A stretch of DNA of 64,000 nucleotides from Gammaproteobacteria bacterium UBA5078 (GCA_002416505.1 DIAM01000002.1:1-64000); one strand, 5' to 3'. Counted from the stretch's first letter, positions 25,994 to 34,595 are shown. The notes: generated by a model from the sequence alone, not told the origin. Numbers and translations: made by a program.

Positions 25994-26614
25994 TTACTCG
26001 AAGGGGCTTGGGTCGCCTTTGCCTACGCGGACTACTTGTGCGCTGCCGTCCACTAGGTCGATGACAGTGGTTGCCTGTATTCCGCAGGAGCCGCTCTGGA
26101 TGATTAGGTCCACTAGGTTGCCCACCCGATCCTCGATGTCGTAGATCTCTGACAACGGCAGGTCGTCACCCGGCAGAATCAAGCTCGTGCTCATGATCGG
26201 CTCCCCTAGCTCCGCGATTAGAGCCTGCGCCACTACGCTGTCTGGCACTCGCAGCCCGATGGTCTTGCGCTTCGGATGCATAAGACGACGCGGCACCTCT
26301 GGCGTTGCCGACAAGATGAACGTGTATGGCCCTGGCGTGTAGGCTTTCAGGAGTCGATAGGCGCTGTTTGGCACCTTCGCATAGGTCGCGATCGCCGACA
26401 GATCGGCACATACCAGCGTGAAATTGTGGCGGTCATCCAGCTGGCGGATGCGCCGGATGCGCTCCAACGCCCCCTTATCCCCGATGTGGCAGCCGAGGGC
26501 ATAGGTCGAATCCGTCGGGTAGACGATCACGCCGCCATCGAGCAGCACCTTGGCGGCCTGTTTGATGAGTCGTGCCTCTGGATTTTCTGCGTGTATTTCG
26601 AGTGTTTGCGCCAT
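25994..26614 (-). CDS. yciO: YciO/Sua5-family protein
   Basis: Member of the Sua5/YrdC/YciO family (206 aa). TsaC/Sua5 members make threonylcarbamoyl-AMP for tRNA t6A; YciO members resemble them, but their cellular role is less certain. Visible motifs: GGVIVYPTDSTYALGC near the N-terminus, KRKTIGLRVPD and STSLILPGDDLPLS. Gene neighbours (yciI across a shared promoter region, scpAB nearby) match the YciO location in Pseudomonas. It is transcribed divergently from yciI. Confidence 0.88.
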   Translation of the reverse strand: MAQTLEIHAENPEARLIKQAAKVLLDGGVIVYPTDSTYALGCHIGDKGALERIRRIRQLDDRHNFTLVCADLSAIATYAKVPNSAYRLLKAYTPGPYTFILSATPEVPRRLMHPKRKTIGLRVPDSVVAQALIAELGEPIMSTSLILPGDDLPLSEIYDIEDRVGNLVDLIIQSGSCGIQATTVIDLVDGSAQVVRVGKGDPSPFE

Positions 26615-26681
26615 GATATTTCAATAATTCCTAACAAGTTACAGACGCTTGCCAAAGTCTTGGATTGGCTCGCGGGCGAAC

Positions 26682-26729
26682 AATAACAGACTGCTAAACA
26701 CAAATCGATTATGATTAGCCCCTGTTATT
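26682..26729. promoter_or_regulatory. Interrupted palindrome in the yciO/yciI divergent promoter
   Basis: AATAACAG and CTGTTATT (arms 26682-26689, 26722-26729) enclose a second pair GCTAA/TTAGC, all within the 142 bases between divergent starts. It may be an operator for either gene. No known consensus fits. Confidence 0.35.
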
Positions 26730-26756
26730 AGTAAAGTTTACGAAAGGATATTACCC

Positions 26757-27056
26757 ATGCTCTACGCCATTATCTCCGAGGACGTCCCCAACAGTTTACC
26801 TCTGCGCGCGCAGGCTAGACCCGCCCATCTCGCGAGGCTGCAGGAACTGCACGCCGCCAACCGTGTGGTAGTGGCCGGCCCGCACCCCTCCATCGATTCC
26901 GAAGACCCGGGCGAGGCCGGTTTTAGCGGTAGCGTGATTATTGCGGAGTTTGAGTCACTAGAGGCCGCACGCAGCTGGGCCGATGCCGACCCCTATGTGG
27001 CCGCGGGCGTCTACAGCAAAGTCACCGTAAAGCCCTTCAAGAAAGTCCTGCCCTGA
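26757..27056 (+). CDS. yciI: YciI family protein
   Basis: Small ferredoxin-like alpha/beta protein (99 aa) of the YCII family, whose enzymatic role is mostly unknown. The conserved His (RPAHLARL) and Asp (SIDSEDPG) proposed as catalytic in the family are present, and ADADPYVAAGVYSKVTVKPFKKV is the usual C-terminus. GAAAGGA lies eight bases before the ATG. It is a single gene, convergent with the cyclophilin at 27066. Confidence 0.9.
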   Translation: MLYAIISEDVPNSLPLRAQARPAHLARLQELHAANRVVVAGPHPSIDSEDPGEAGFSGSVIIAEFESLEAARSWADADPYVAAGVYSKVTVKPFKKVLP

Positions 27057-27065
27057 GCCTAAACG

Positions 27066-27668
27066 CTAAGGCATGGCGGGGCGCAGATCCGGAAAGCCTT
27101 GATCCAGAAGCGCATTCCACTTATCTAGGTCTGCCTTCTTGCGTGCCTTTAGCGCCGCAGTATCACCGCTGATCGTGACGCTGCGAATGACATCCCCCTT
27201 GTTGATCTTATAGACCGTTTCTAAGCCGCTGCTGATCCGGCCAAACACCGAGTGTTTGCCGTCCAGATGCGGAGTTGGCACTAGGGTCAAGAAGAACTGG
27301 CTGCCATCGGTGCCCAAGCCACTATTGGCCATCGACAAGGTGCCCGGACGAGTATGCTTGAGCAACATCTCTCCAGTGAACTGATAGCCCGGCCCGCCGG
27401 AGCCATCGCCACGGGGATCGCCCCCCTGGATGACGAAATTGCGCTCCACGCGATGGAAGTTCAGGCCATCGTAGAAGCCACGCTCGGCCAGATTCACGAA
27501 GTTCGCCACCGAGGTTGGGGCCGCGCGCTCGTTCAGCTCAATCTCGATCACTCCCTTATCGGTGACAATCGACGCCTTCAAATCCTGCGCAGAGGCGCCC
27601 TGCACCGCGAACGCGGCAGCCATTAGTAGCAGCGCCATGCGCCACACGATTGCATTCAAACCCTTCAT
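27066..27668 (-). CDS. Secreted cyclophilin-type peptidyl-prolyl isomerase
   Basis: Second cyclophilin of the window (200 aa), exported by a signal peptide ending near VQGASAQ. Core motifs are GFYDGLNFHRVERNFVIQGGDPRGDG, the small-bacterial type, with GSQFFLTLVPTPHLDGKHSVFG for substrate binding. A ~40-residue tail follows the domain. Start could be the ATG at 27668 or one ten codons later. Its ATG overlaps the xthA stop (27665-27668), so it is translated with xthA. Confidence 0.9.
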   Translation of the reverse strand: MKGLNAIVWRMALLLMAAAFAVQGASAQDLKASIVTDKGVIEIELNERAAPTSVANFVNLAERGFYDGLNFHRVERNFVIQGGDPRGDGSGGPGYQFTGEMLLKHTRPGTLSMANSGLGTDGSQFFLTLVPTPHLDGKHSVFGRISSGLETVYKINKGDVIRSVTISGDTAALKARKKADLDKWNALLDQGFPDLRPAMP

Positions 27669-28438
27669 AATTTCATCCCGTATTGCAAAGTCACCGGCGC
27701 GTGGTCTGAGAATGGCTGCTCGGTGTAAATTTCCGCCGCCTCTACCTTATCAGCCAAGGCGGGTGTGATCACATGATAATCGAGTCGCCAACCGACATTC
27801 TTCGCTCGCGCCTGCCCGCGTGAGGACCACCAACTGTATTGCTCCGCCTCCTTGTTCTTGAGGCGAAAGCCGTCGACGAAACCCACCTCGTCGTAGAGTG
27901 TGTCGAGCCAACTGCGCTCCTCCGGCAGGAAACCCGAGTTCTTCTGGTTCGGTTTCCAGTTCTTCAAGTCGATCTCCTTGTGGCAGATATTCCAATCGCC
28001 GCACACAATATACTCGCGCCCATCTTCGCTCAGCCGCCGCATATGGGCCATGAACTCTTCCATAAACGCGAACTTGCGCAGCTGACGCTCCTCCCCGCTG
28101 GAACCGGAGGGCAGATAGAGCGAGGCCACGCTTAGCTTGCCGAAATCGGCTTGAATATAACGCCCCTCCTCATCGGCCAAAGCGAAGCCCAAGCCCTTGA
28201 TCACGCGATCGGGTTTGACCCGGCTATACAGGGCCGTGCCCGAATAGCCTTTCTTCACGGCGTCGAAATAATAGCAATGGAAGCCGGCCGGGGAGAACAT
28301 CTCGTCGCCCAGCTGATCGATCTGCGCCTTGGTCTCTTGCAGGCATACCACGTCCACATCGCAGGTCTTGAGCCAGTCGAAGAAACCCTTCTTCGCCGCG
28401 GCGCGGATGCCATTACAGTTCAGGGTCATGATTCGCAT
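27665..28438 (-). CDS. xthA: Exodeoxyribonuclease III
   Basis: AP endonuclease and 3'-5' exonuclease of base excision repair. The 257-residue protein has the exonuclease III motifs MTLNCNGIRAAAKKGFFDWL, LQETKAQ (catalytic Glu), YIVCGDWNICH (Asp/Asn) and SDHAPV (catalytic His) at the end. It precedes and overlaps the cyclophilin gene, and begins 40 bases past the HemD-like gene on the same strand. Confidence 0.95.
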   Translation of the reverse strand: MRIMTLNCNGIRAAAKKGFFDWLKTCDVDVVCLQETKAQIDQLGDEMFSPAGFHCYYFDAVKKGYSGTALYSRVKPDRVIKGLGFALADEEGRYIQADFGKLSVASLYLPSGSSGEERQLRKFAFMEEFMAHMRRLSEDGREYIVCGDWNICHKEIDLKNWKPNQKNSGFLPEERSWLDTLYDEVGFVDGFRLKNKEAEQYSWWSSRGQARAKNVGWRLDYHVITPALADKVEAAEIYTEQPFSDHAPVTLQYGMKL

Positions 28439-28478
28439 AAGTCTACTTCCTCGGATTCCGATCGGCCCTAGGCACAGC

Positions 28479-29330
28479 CTAGGGATTACTGCGGCGCACG
28501 AGTTTCACCAACTCGGTCACCATGGGTTTCATAAAAAACAGCGATTCCGGCATGACCGCCACCTCGACGCCCGCCCCTCGCAACTGCTCGCCTACCACCG
28601 GACCGATGGCCGCCACATGGACCCGGGCCAGCCCCTCGTGCAGGAGCTCTTCCTTATGATGGCGCTTGGCCACCTCTAGCAGCCGCGAGTATTGTGGCTG
28701 ACTAGTGAAGGTCATCATGGTGATCTCGCCGCCGGCTAGCGCCTCGATCAGCTCGAGCACCTTGTCCTCATCGGCGCGTGGCGCATAGACATAGGGCGCA
28801 ACCGCAATGCCTATGGCAGCGCGCCCCTGCAAGTAGTCCATCAACAGCAGGTTCGGCTCCTCGCCATAGAGCTGCACCGCGACGCGCTTGCCCTCCAAAC
28901 GCAACTCCTGCAGCGCCTCGATGATACCGGGTGTGGTCGGAGCCTTACCCAGCATATCGGGCTTTAGTCCGATCTCTTTGAGCGCGCGTCCAGGCTTAGG
29001 CCCGCGACAGATCTTGCACACCTGCCTAAGCGCCTCGATAAACTCCGCCTCGCAACCGGCACGCTGCGCGAAGCCTAACAGGCGCCGTAAGCCCTCACCG
29101 GTCAGAACGATCAAGTAGTCTGGGGGGGTAGCGATAAAGTCATGCAACCACGCCTCTATCGGCTGCGCATCGGGGGCATCGAGAATGGAGACTAGTGGCA
29201 CGCGGCGCACCGTGGCGCCACGATTAGCCAGCAGCTCCACCAGAATATCCAGCTGTCGGGTCTCTGGCACCGCCACTACTTGCCCACGCAGCGCCGTTGC
29301 CGACTCTTGCTCGCCTTGCTCTGTGTCCAT
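28479..29330 (-). CDS. Uroporphyrinogen-III synthase (HemD) family protein
   Basis: HemD-fold protein (283 aa). Recognisable parts are VAVPETRQLDILVELLANRGA at the N-terminus, the hinge CRGPKPGRALKEIGLKPD and TFTSQPQYSRLLEVAK with AAIGPVVGEQLRGAGVEVAVMPES. It is not in a hemCDXY cluster. The CRGPKP region resembles HemD-like paralogues found as stand-alone or regulator-fused proteins, so it may not be the housekeeping enzyme. No C-terminal DNA-binding domain is present. AAGGCGG precedes the ATG. Divergent from the small membrane-peptide gene. Confidence 0.8.
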   Translation of the reverse strand: MDTEQGEQESATALRGQVVAVPETRQLDILVELLANRGATVRRVPLVSILDAPDAQPIEAWLHDFIATPPDYLIVLTGEGLRRLLGFAQRAGCEAEFIEALRQVCKICRGPKPGRALKEIGLKPDMLGKAPTTPGIIEALQELRLEGKRVAVQLYGEEPNLLLMDYLQGRAAIGIAVAPYVYAPRADEDKVLELIEALAGGEITMMTFTSQPQYSRLLEVAKRHHKEELLHEGLARVHVAAIGPVVGEQLRGAGVEVAVMPESLFFMKPMVTELVKLVRRSNP

Positions 29331-29380
29331 GAAACCGCCTTGTTTATGTCATCTGCCAAAAGTGCGACGAATAGCACACT

Positions 29381-29440
29381 TGTTACGATAAATCACACTG
29401 GAAATATTTGTTACCTATACCCACATATGTGTTACCATAC
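29381..29440. promoter_or_regulatory. Three TGTTAC direct repeats upstream of the small-peptide gene
   Basis: TGTTACGATA (29381), TGTTACCTATA (29409) and TGTTACCATA (29430) are direct repeats in the 170-base region between the HemD-like gene and the 33-residue gene. A 10-base palindrome CACATATGTG (29422-29431) touches the last one. They look like binding sites of one regulator; the promoter itself is not clear. Confidence 0.45.
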
Positions 29441-29500
29441 GCCCCGTTGCTGAGATAGAGAGCAGTAACACTTACCCAAAACCTTACAAGGAGCTTATAA

Positions 29501-29602
29501 ATGAGCGAAGTATTCATCAATGCACGTGCAGTCCTAATTTCCGTCGCAGTTGTTGCAGCAGCCGTTGCTGTGCCAGTTCTGACGATGATCGCGACTGCGT
29601 AA
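29501..29602 (+). CDS. Small hydrophobic single-span membrane peptide (33 aa)
   Basis: Unrecognised small protein. ATG lies eight bases after a strong AAGGAG, and the frame of 33 codons encodes an N-terminal polar stretch (MSEVFINAR) followed by a hydrophobic span of about 20 residues rich in Val and Ala with one Pro, ending in TMIATA. It is predicted to insert in the inner membrane. It has its own upstream region with direct repeats, an ~85-base 3' untranslated part and a strong terminator, so it is a complete single-gene unit despite its length. Neighbours (HemD-like, moaB) do not suggest a function. Confidence 0.7.
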   Translation: MSEVFINARAVLISVAVVAAAVAVPVLTMIATA

Positions 29603-29687
29603 TTCAAGTCGACCTAAGGGTTTACCCCATTATTCGACTAGGGAAACGCATATGCTATTAAACCAGAACAGCTATCCCGTAATTACT

Positions 29688-29745
29688 AAACCCGCCGTAC
29701 AAGTGTGACTACACAGTCTTACTTTTACGACGGGTTTTTGTTTTA
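29688..29745 (+). terminator. Terminator of the small-peptide gene
   Basis: Arms AAACCCGCCGTA (29688-29699) and TACGACGGGTTT (29726-29737) pair with one mismatch; the run TTTTTGTTTT follows. The 26-base loop contains a further small hairpin, GTGT-GACT-ACAC. Confidence 0.85.
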
Positions 29746-29796
29746 GACCGATCCAGCCCCACTCCCTCCTAGATCAATCTCTTTCTTATCAAACAA

Positions 29797-30324
29797 CTAG
29801 ACCTTCTTCAGCTTGTCCACGAAATTACAAGGCTTGTGCCGGCTATCCAATTGCTGCGCCACTATGCCCTCCCATGCCGTCTTACAGGCACCGGGCGAGC
29901 CCGGCATACAGAACACGATAGTGCCATTGGCCAGTCCCGCAAACGCTCGGGATTGAATGGTCGAACAGCCGATCTCGGCATGAGATAGAGCGCGAAACAA
30001 TTCCCCGAAGCCCTCGATATGCATATCCAATAGCGGGGTGACGGCCGTGACGGTATTGTCTCGGAACGTAAAACCGGTACCGCCAGTGAGCAAGACCGCC
30101 TGCACGCTATCGTCGGCAATATGGGCAGCGACGACCGCGCGTAACTTATAGGTGTCGTCCTTGACGATACGCTTCTCAACCAGCGTGTGACCCGCAGCGC
30201 TAACACTCTCGACGAGGTACTGACCGGACTTGTCGGTGTCCTCGGTACGTGTATCTGAGACGGTAACGATGGCGATACGAATAGGGGTGAAAGTGGCGTG
30301 CTTATCGGCGTGTGAGTTGGGCAT
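29797..30324 (-). CDS. moaB: Molybdenum cofactor biosynthesis protein MoaB
   Basis: MoaB/MogA family protein that adenylylates molybdopterin or supports metal insertion. The 175-residue protein shows VTVSDTRTEDTDKSGQYL, LLTGGTGFTFRDNT (substrate loop) and MPGSPGACKTAWEGI. It follows moaA after 94 bases on the same strand. moaC, moaD and moaE are not in the window, so the pathway is completed elsewhere. Confidence 0.94.
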   Translation of the reverse strand: MPNSHADKHATFTPIRIAIVTVSDTRTEDTDKSGQYLVESVSAAGHTLVEKRIVKDDTYKLRAVVAAHIADDSVQAVLLTGGTGFTFRDNTVTAVTPLLDMHIEGFGELFRALSHAEIGCSTIQSRAFAGLANGTIVFCMPGSPGACKTAWEGIVAQQLDSRHKPCNFVDKLKKV

Positions 30325-30418
30325 GATGGTCTCTTTGTGTGCGCGAGGGTATCCGCCATAGCAAGCACATGAGCGGCTTGGCAGGGCTGATAAATATTGG
30401 GATAAATTGTAGCGGAGA

Positions 30419-31429
30419 TCAGCCGCCAGTCATATTCATGAGGCGAACTGGCTGTTCATGTTCTTTATCATAGAAATAATGGCGCTCGGGCTTCAATGCC
30501 ATCGATGCCACGATCGCCTTCTTCAGGGCAACGATATCACCGCCGCTGTCACGCATTACCGCGCGTAGGTCCACCGAATGCTCGTTGCCTAGGCACAACA
30601 GGAGGCGACCCTCCACGGTAACCCGCACGCGATTACAATCGGCACAGAAATTATGGCTCACCGGCGAGATGAAGCCGATGCGGCTGCGCTTGCCCGCTAC
30701 CTGATAGTAGCGCGAGGGCCCCGCGGTGGTCTCGGCACTGGAGATCAGGTCGAAGTGCCCGGCGATTACCTCGCGCACCCAGTCATTGCTACAGACCGTA
30801 CTCTCTCTGTCGTGATCCGACGCATTACCCAGCGGCATCTCCTCGATGAAGGCGATGTCCACGTCACGATCCAAGGCATATTCGGTCAGGGCTAAGACCT
30901 CATCGTCGTTATAGCCTTTCATGATGACGGCATTCAGGCGAATCCGCTCGAAACCCTGCGCCCGCGCCGCGTCAATGCCCGCCAGCACTTTGTCTAGCTT
31001 GCCGACACGCGAGATACGCTGAAAACGCTCGGCATCGAGGCTATCGATGCTGATATTGATGCGATTGACCCCGGCGGCATGCAGGGGCCCTGCGAACTTG
31101 TCCAACTGCGAACCATTAGTGGTGAGCAGCAACTCCTTCAAGCCCTCTAACTTACCTAGCCGTTCGATCAGCGACATCACGTTATTGCGCACCAAGGGTT
31201 CGCCACCGGTGAGGCGGATCTTATTGACGCCAAGCTCGGTGAAGGCCTGTGCGACCAGATAGATCTCCTCCAGAGACAGCACCTGATCGCGCGGCAGGAA
31301 GGTCATGTCTTCGGTCATGCAATACACACAGCGAAAGTCACAGCGATCCGTAACCGATAGGCGGATATAGTCCACTCGACGACCGAAGTCGTCGATGAGC
31401 GCATCTGGAAAGGTCTGCGTATCTTTCAT
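30419..31429 (-). CDS. moaA: GTP 3',8-cyclase MoaA
   Basis: Radical SAM enzyme starting molybdenum cofactor synthesis from GTP. The N-terminal cluster motif is CDFRCVYC (CxxxCxxC), with LTGGEPLVR for SAM binding. The C-terminal second cluster has CADCNRVRVTVEGRLLLCL, and the chain ends in Gly-Gly, needed for activity. Length (336 aa) is normal. It begins 24 bases after the acyl-CoA ligase stop, so readthrough from that gene is possible. Confidence 0.96.
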   Translation of the reverse strand: MKDTQTFPDALIDDFGRRVDYIRLSVTDRCDFRCVYCMTEDMTFLPRDQVLSLEEIYLVAQAFTELGVNKIRLTGGEPLVRNNVMSLIERLGKLEGLKELLLTTNGSQLDKFAGPLHAAGVNRINISIDSLDAERFQRISRVGKLDKVLAGIDAARAQGFERIRLNAVIMKGYNDDEVLALTEYALDRDVDIAFIEEMPLGNASDHDRESTVCSNDWVREVIAGHFDLISSAETTAGPSRYYQVAGKRSRIGFISPVSHNFCADCNRVRVTVEGRLLLCLGNEHSVDLRAVMRDSGGDIVALKKAIVASMALKPERHYFYDKEHEQPVRLMNMTGG

Positions 31430-31453
31430 TAGTAACCCGGCTCGCGTGGAGCG

Positions 31454-33076
31454 TTATTGCGTTTGATAGTGGTTCTCGAACTTTGCGCGTACTTCGGTTT
31501 TAAGCAGCTTTCCCGTAGCAGTATGGGGAAGGGACTCGACAAACACAACATCGTCTGGGAGCCACCATTTCGCCACTTTATCGGTGAGATACGCGATTAT
31601 ATCCTCTTTAGTGCAGGAAGACCCTTCCTTGCAGACGATCAATAGTAATGGCCGCTCGTCCCATTTCGGGTGTGCGATGCCGACCACGCAAGCCTCGACG
31701 ACCCCTGCATGGCCTACCGCGAAATTCTCCAGCTCGATAGAGCTGATCCATTCCCCGCCCGACTTGATGACGTCTTTGCTGCGGTCCACGATCTGCATAT
31801 AGCCCATCGGGTCGATGGTGGACACATCGCCGGTGTCGAACCACCCTCCTCTGAAGGCGCTGCGGTCATCGTTCTTATAATAGCCGCTGGCCACCCACGG
31901 GCCCTTGACCATGAGTTTGCCGAAGGTCTTGCCGTCGTGTGGCAGGGGCAGGTCCTCGTCGTCGACAATGCGCATCTCCACGCCGAACACCGCGCGGCCC
32001 TGCTTAGACTGGATGCGCATACGCGCCTCTTTGTCCGCGTTCTTCAAATAAGGCGTCATCGCACAGAGGCTGCCCATCGGGCTCATCTCGGTCATGCCCC
32101 AGGCATGAATCGGGAACACGTCGTAGACCTCGCTGAACTTCTCCATCATGGAACGCGGCGCGGCCGAACCTCCGATGACGACACTCTCCACAGTATCCAG
32201 ATTGCCCTGCACCGATTCGATGTAATTGAGCAGGCCAAGCCATACAGTGGGCACCCCCAGCAGGGCCGTGGCTTTCTCGCCATCGATCAGCCCATACAGA
32301 GACGCGCCATCCATGCCCGCCCCAGGAAACAGGATGCTAGAGCCCGCGATCGGCGCTGCATAGGGAATGCCCCAGGCGCACACATGGAACATGGGCACTA
32401 CTGGCAATACGCGCGACATGGGGCCCAGATTCAAGGCCGATGCACGGCACGAGGACATCGCGTGCAATACAGTCGAGCGGTGGGAGTACATCACCCCTTT
32501 CGGGTTCCCAGTGGTGCCGGAGGTATAGCACAGGCCCGCGGCCAAATTCTCGTCGAACGCAGGCCACTCGAACTCGTCACTCTGAGCGCTGAGCAAGTCC
32601 TCATAGCACATCAGATTGGGCAGCGACGACTCGGGCATATGCGCCGCATCGGTCATCACGATAAAGCCCTTCACCCCGCCGATGTGCGACTGTACGGCCT
32701 CAAGCACAGGCACGAAGGTCAGGTCGACAAACACCCACTCATTCTCGGCGTGATTGATGATGTAGATGATCTGTTCGGCGAACAGCCGTGGATTGATGGT
32801 GTGGATGACGGCGCCCATGCCCGAGACGGCATAGTAGAGTTCGAAATGGCGATGGGTATTCCAGGCCAGAGTGGCCACACGGTCGCCCTGCTCTACCCCT
32901 AGGGCGCGCAGGGCATTGGCGAGTTGCTTGCTGCGCAGCAGCGCGTCGTCATAACCGTAGCGATGATATCCGCCCTCCACTGTATTGGTGACGATCTCCG
33001 CATCGGTATTGTAAATCGCCGCGTACTCGAGGATATCCGCAATATTCAATTGCTTATCCATCATGATTCCAAACAT
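31454..33076 (-). CDS. AMP-forming acyl-CoA ligase (AlkK/DmdB-like)
   Basis: Activates a carboxylic acid to its CoA thioester through an acyl-AMP. The 540-residue protein has the P-loop YTSGTTGNPKGVMYSHRS, GMTEMSPMG, GWFDTGDVSTIDPMGY and VDRSKDVIKSGGEWIS, and the C-terminal lysine in TATGKLLKTEVR. The start region (MFGIMMDKQLNIADILEYAA) and length resemble medium-chain ligases such as AlkK and the methylmercaptopropionate ligase DmdB, so the substrate is likely a medium-chain or short substituted acid; this is not decided by sequence. ATG at 33076 has AAGGGGG upstream, and an upstream extension to 33238 lacks one. Confidence 0.88.
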   Translation of the reverse strand: MFGIMMDKQLNIADILEYAAIYNTDAEIVTNTVEGGYHRYGYDDALLRSKQLANALRALGVEQGDRVATLAWNTHRHFELYYAVSGMGAVIHTINPRLFAEQIIYIINHAENEWVFVDLTFVPVLEAVQSHIGGVKGFIVMTDAAHMPESSLPNLMCYEDLLSAQSDEFEWPAFDENLAAGLCYTSGTTGNPKGVMYSHRSTVLHAMSSCRASALNLGPMSRVLPVVPMFHVCAWGIPYAAPIAGSSILFPGAGMDGASLYGLIDGEKATALLGVPTVWLGLLNYIESVQGNLDTVESVVIGGSAAPRSMMEKFSEVYDVFPIHAWGMTEMSPMGSLCAMTPYLKNADKEARMRIQSKQGRAVFGVEMRIVDDEDLPLPHDGKTFGKLMVKGPWVASGYYKNDDRSAFRGGWFDTGDVSTIDPMGYMQIVDRSKDVIKSGGEWISSIELENFAVGHAGVVEACVVGIAHPKWDERPLLLIVCKEGSSCTKEDIIAYLTDKVAKWWLPDDVVFVESLPHTATGKLLKTEVRAKFENHYQTQ

Positions 33077-33117
33077 ATCAGCCCCCTTTCTTGCTGTTAT
33101 TCTGTTCTGATTCGATC

Positions 33118-33143
33118 CCGCGCAGCCCCTTGAGGCTGCGCGG
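33118..33143 (-). terminator. GC-rich hairpin between ccmI and the acyl-CoA ligase
   Basis: A perfect 10-base stem (CCGCGCAGCC / GGCTGCGCGG) with six-base loop lies 42 bases before the ligase start. The minus strand has no T run after it, so it may be a leader structure as well as a terminator. Confidence 0.4.
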
Positions 33144-33230
33144 AAACCTTGGTTTTTCGTCTGTGAAGCACTGCGCTGTTGTCGATCCCGCCGGCCTCCC
33201 GCGCATCCAGCGCTCGAGTATAAACAGATG

Positions 33231-33248
33231 AGCGCCATGCATGGCGCT
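33231..33248 (-). terminator. Perfect 18-base palindrome after ccmI
   Basis: AGCGCCATGCATGGCGCT starts 12 bases past the ccmI stop. On the minus strand CATCTGTTTATAC follows. It may help end the ccm transcript or bind a protein. Confidence 0.35.
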
Positions 33249-33260
33249 GCTAAGGCACTA

Positions 33261-34505
33261 CTATTGCACTACCTCAGAGATCTCTAGGCGGATGACCGCG
33301 TTCTGATTAGAGTGGGCGAAGCCCTCGGTCCGGTTCTGATAATCGCCGGCCTGAACATTCGCGCTCCCGCTGGAGGAGGCTGTGGCCACAATATAGATCA
33401 TTTCCGCCGAGGAAATATTGAAAGGCCCAACCGCATCGCCATTGTCGAGTGTGACCGTGGTAGGCAGATCCCCCACCGTAAGTACCTCGGCCGCCAAAGG
33501 TTGGCCGCGACCATTCAACTCGAGTGCCGAGATGAAGACACGGGTATTCGGGTCTAAGTCCAGGCCCGCTGCGATAGAGACCTCCACATCGATGCGAGGA
33601 CCATCTCCAGCCACCGCTTCTTGACGATCCGTCGCCGTCATCTGCTGCTGGGCATTGGCGATCATGCCTTGCAACAACTGCGCCTCTTCGCCAGGAGGGG
33701 TCAGCTGCAACATCCTACGCCAATAGGTAATAGCGGACTGGTAATCTGCGCGCTGCTCGGCGTCCATTCCTAGAATCTGCAGAATCAACAATTGATTAGG
33801 ATCCAGCCTTTGAGTCTGGTCGATGATGCCCTGCACCTTCTCGGTCAGCTGCTGTTCGGCCAACATGTATTCGAGGAAGGCGTACTGGCTCATCACGACC
33901 ACTCGGTCTTGCGGCTCCTCGATATACTCTCCGGCCCGTTCCAGCGCCATAGAGGCCTGCGGGAACTGGCCAAGATTGACGAGATTCTGCGCCATGAAAT
34001 ACCAGGCCCAGCCATTCTCCCTGTCGCTCTCGATGATCTCGCCGAGACTGAAGACTAGGTCACGCGCTTCCTGTGGATTGTCGACACTATCGCGGGTGCG
34101 CTCGTATAACTGGGCGAGTGCCAACTCATCTTGGAAGCCCCAGGTACGATACAAGACGACACTCAGCGGCACGATAATCAGCAGCAGGGCTAGCGGCACT
34201 AGTCGTGATGCACTGCGCCAACTGCCGTCTTGCTGCCGTTCCTGCGCGGAGGCGGCTGACGTGGATTCCACGTCGCTCAATAGGCTGCGTTCTAACTCAT
34301 GCTGGAGTGCGTCGAAATTCTCCTGCTCCAGATTACCCAGAGCCAAATCGGCCTCGAGCTCCGACATGCGTTCTTTGAAGATCAGCAGGTTGGTGCGCTC
34401 TCGGCGAGCGCGGGAAGAGTCACCACTCTGACTAAATTTCCACAGTGGTATTAGAATGAATGATGCCGCTAAAATCAGCAGCGCTGCAGCGAAGTACCAG
34501 AACAA
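33261..34505 (-). CDS. ccmI: Cytochrome c biogenesis protein CcmI
   Basis: Membrane chaperone that holds apocytochrome c for the CcmFH heme lyase. Two membrane segments are near residues 3-22 and 98-118, separated by a cytoplasmic loop with a Leu/Glu-rich coiled coil (LIFKERMSELEADL). A long periplasmic TPR region follows (about residues 120-300) and then a beta-rich C-terminal part. Length (414 aa) matches the two-domain CcmI of Pseudomonas. Last gene of the ccm operon, 90 bases after ccmH. Confidence 0.9.
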   Translation of the reverse strand: MFWYFAAALLILAASFILIPLWKFSQSGDSSRARRERTNLLIFKERMSELEADLALGNLEQENFDALQHELERSLLSDVESTSAASAQERQQDGSWRSASRLVPLALLLIIVPLSVVLYRTWGFQDELALAQLYERTRDSVDNPQEARDLVFSLGEIIESDRENGWAWYFMAQNLVNLGQFPQASMALERAGEYIEEPQDRVVVMSQYAFLEYMLAEQQLTEKVQGIIDQTQRLDPNQLLILQILGMDAEQRADYQSAITYWRRMLQLTPPGEEAQLLQGMIANAQQQMTATDRQEAVAGDGPRIDVEVSIAAGLDLDPNTRVFISALELNGRGQPLAAEVLTVGDLPTTVTLDNGDAVGPFNISSAEMIYIVATASSSGSANVQAGDYQNRTEGFAHSNQNAVIRLEISEVVQ

Positions 34506-34595
34506 AAGACCCCCTGAACTCGCCGGTCGGTGCGCGATGCGCCTGAACCGGGATACTCAATGATTGTGACGTGCGGGACAGACCGAGCCAATAAC

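Noticed and set aside
33077..33238. 54-codon N-terminal extension of the acyl-CoA ligase
   Set aside because: AAGGGGG just before the ATG at 33076 and family alignment support the shorter start.
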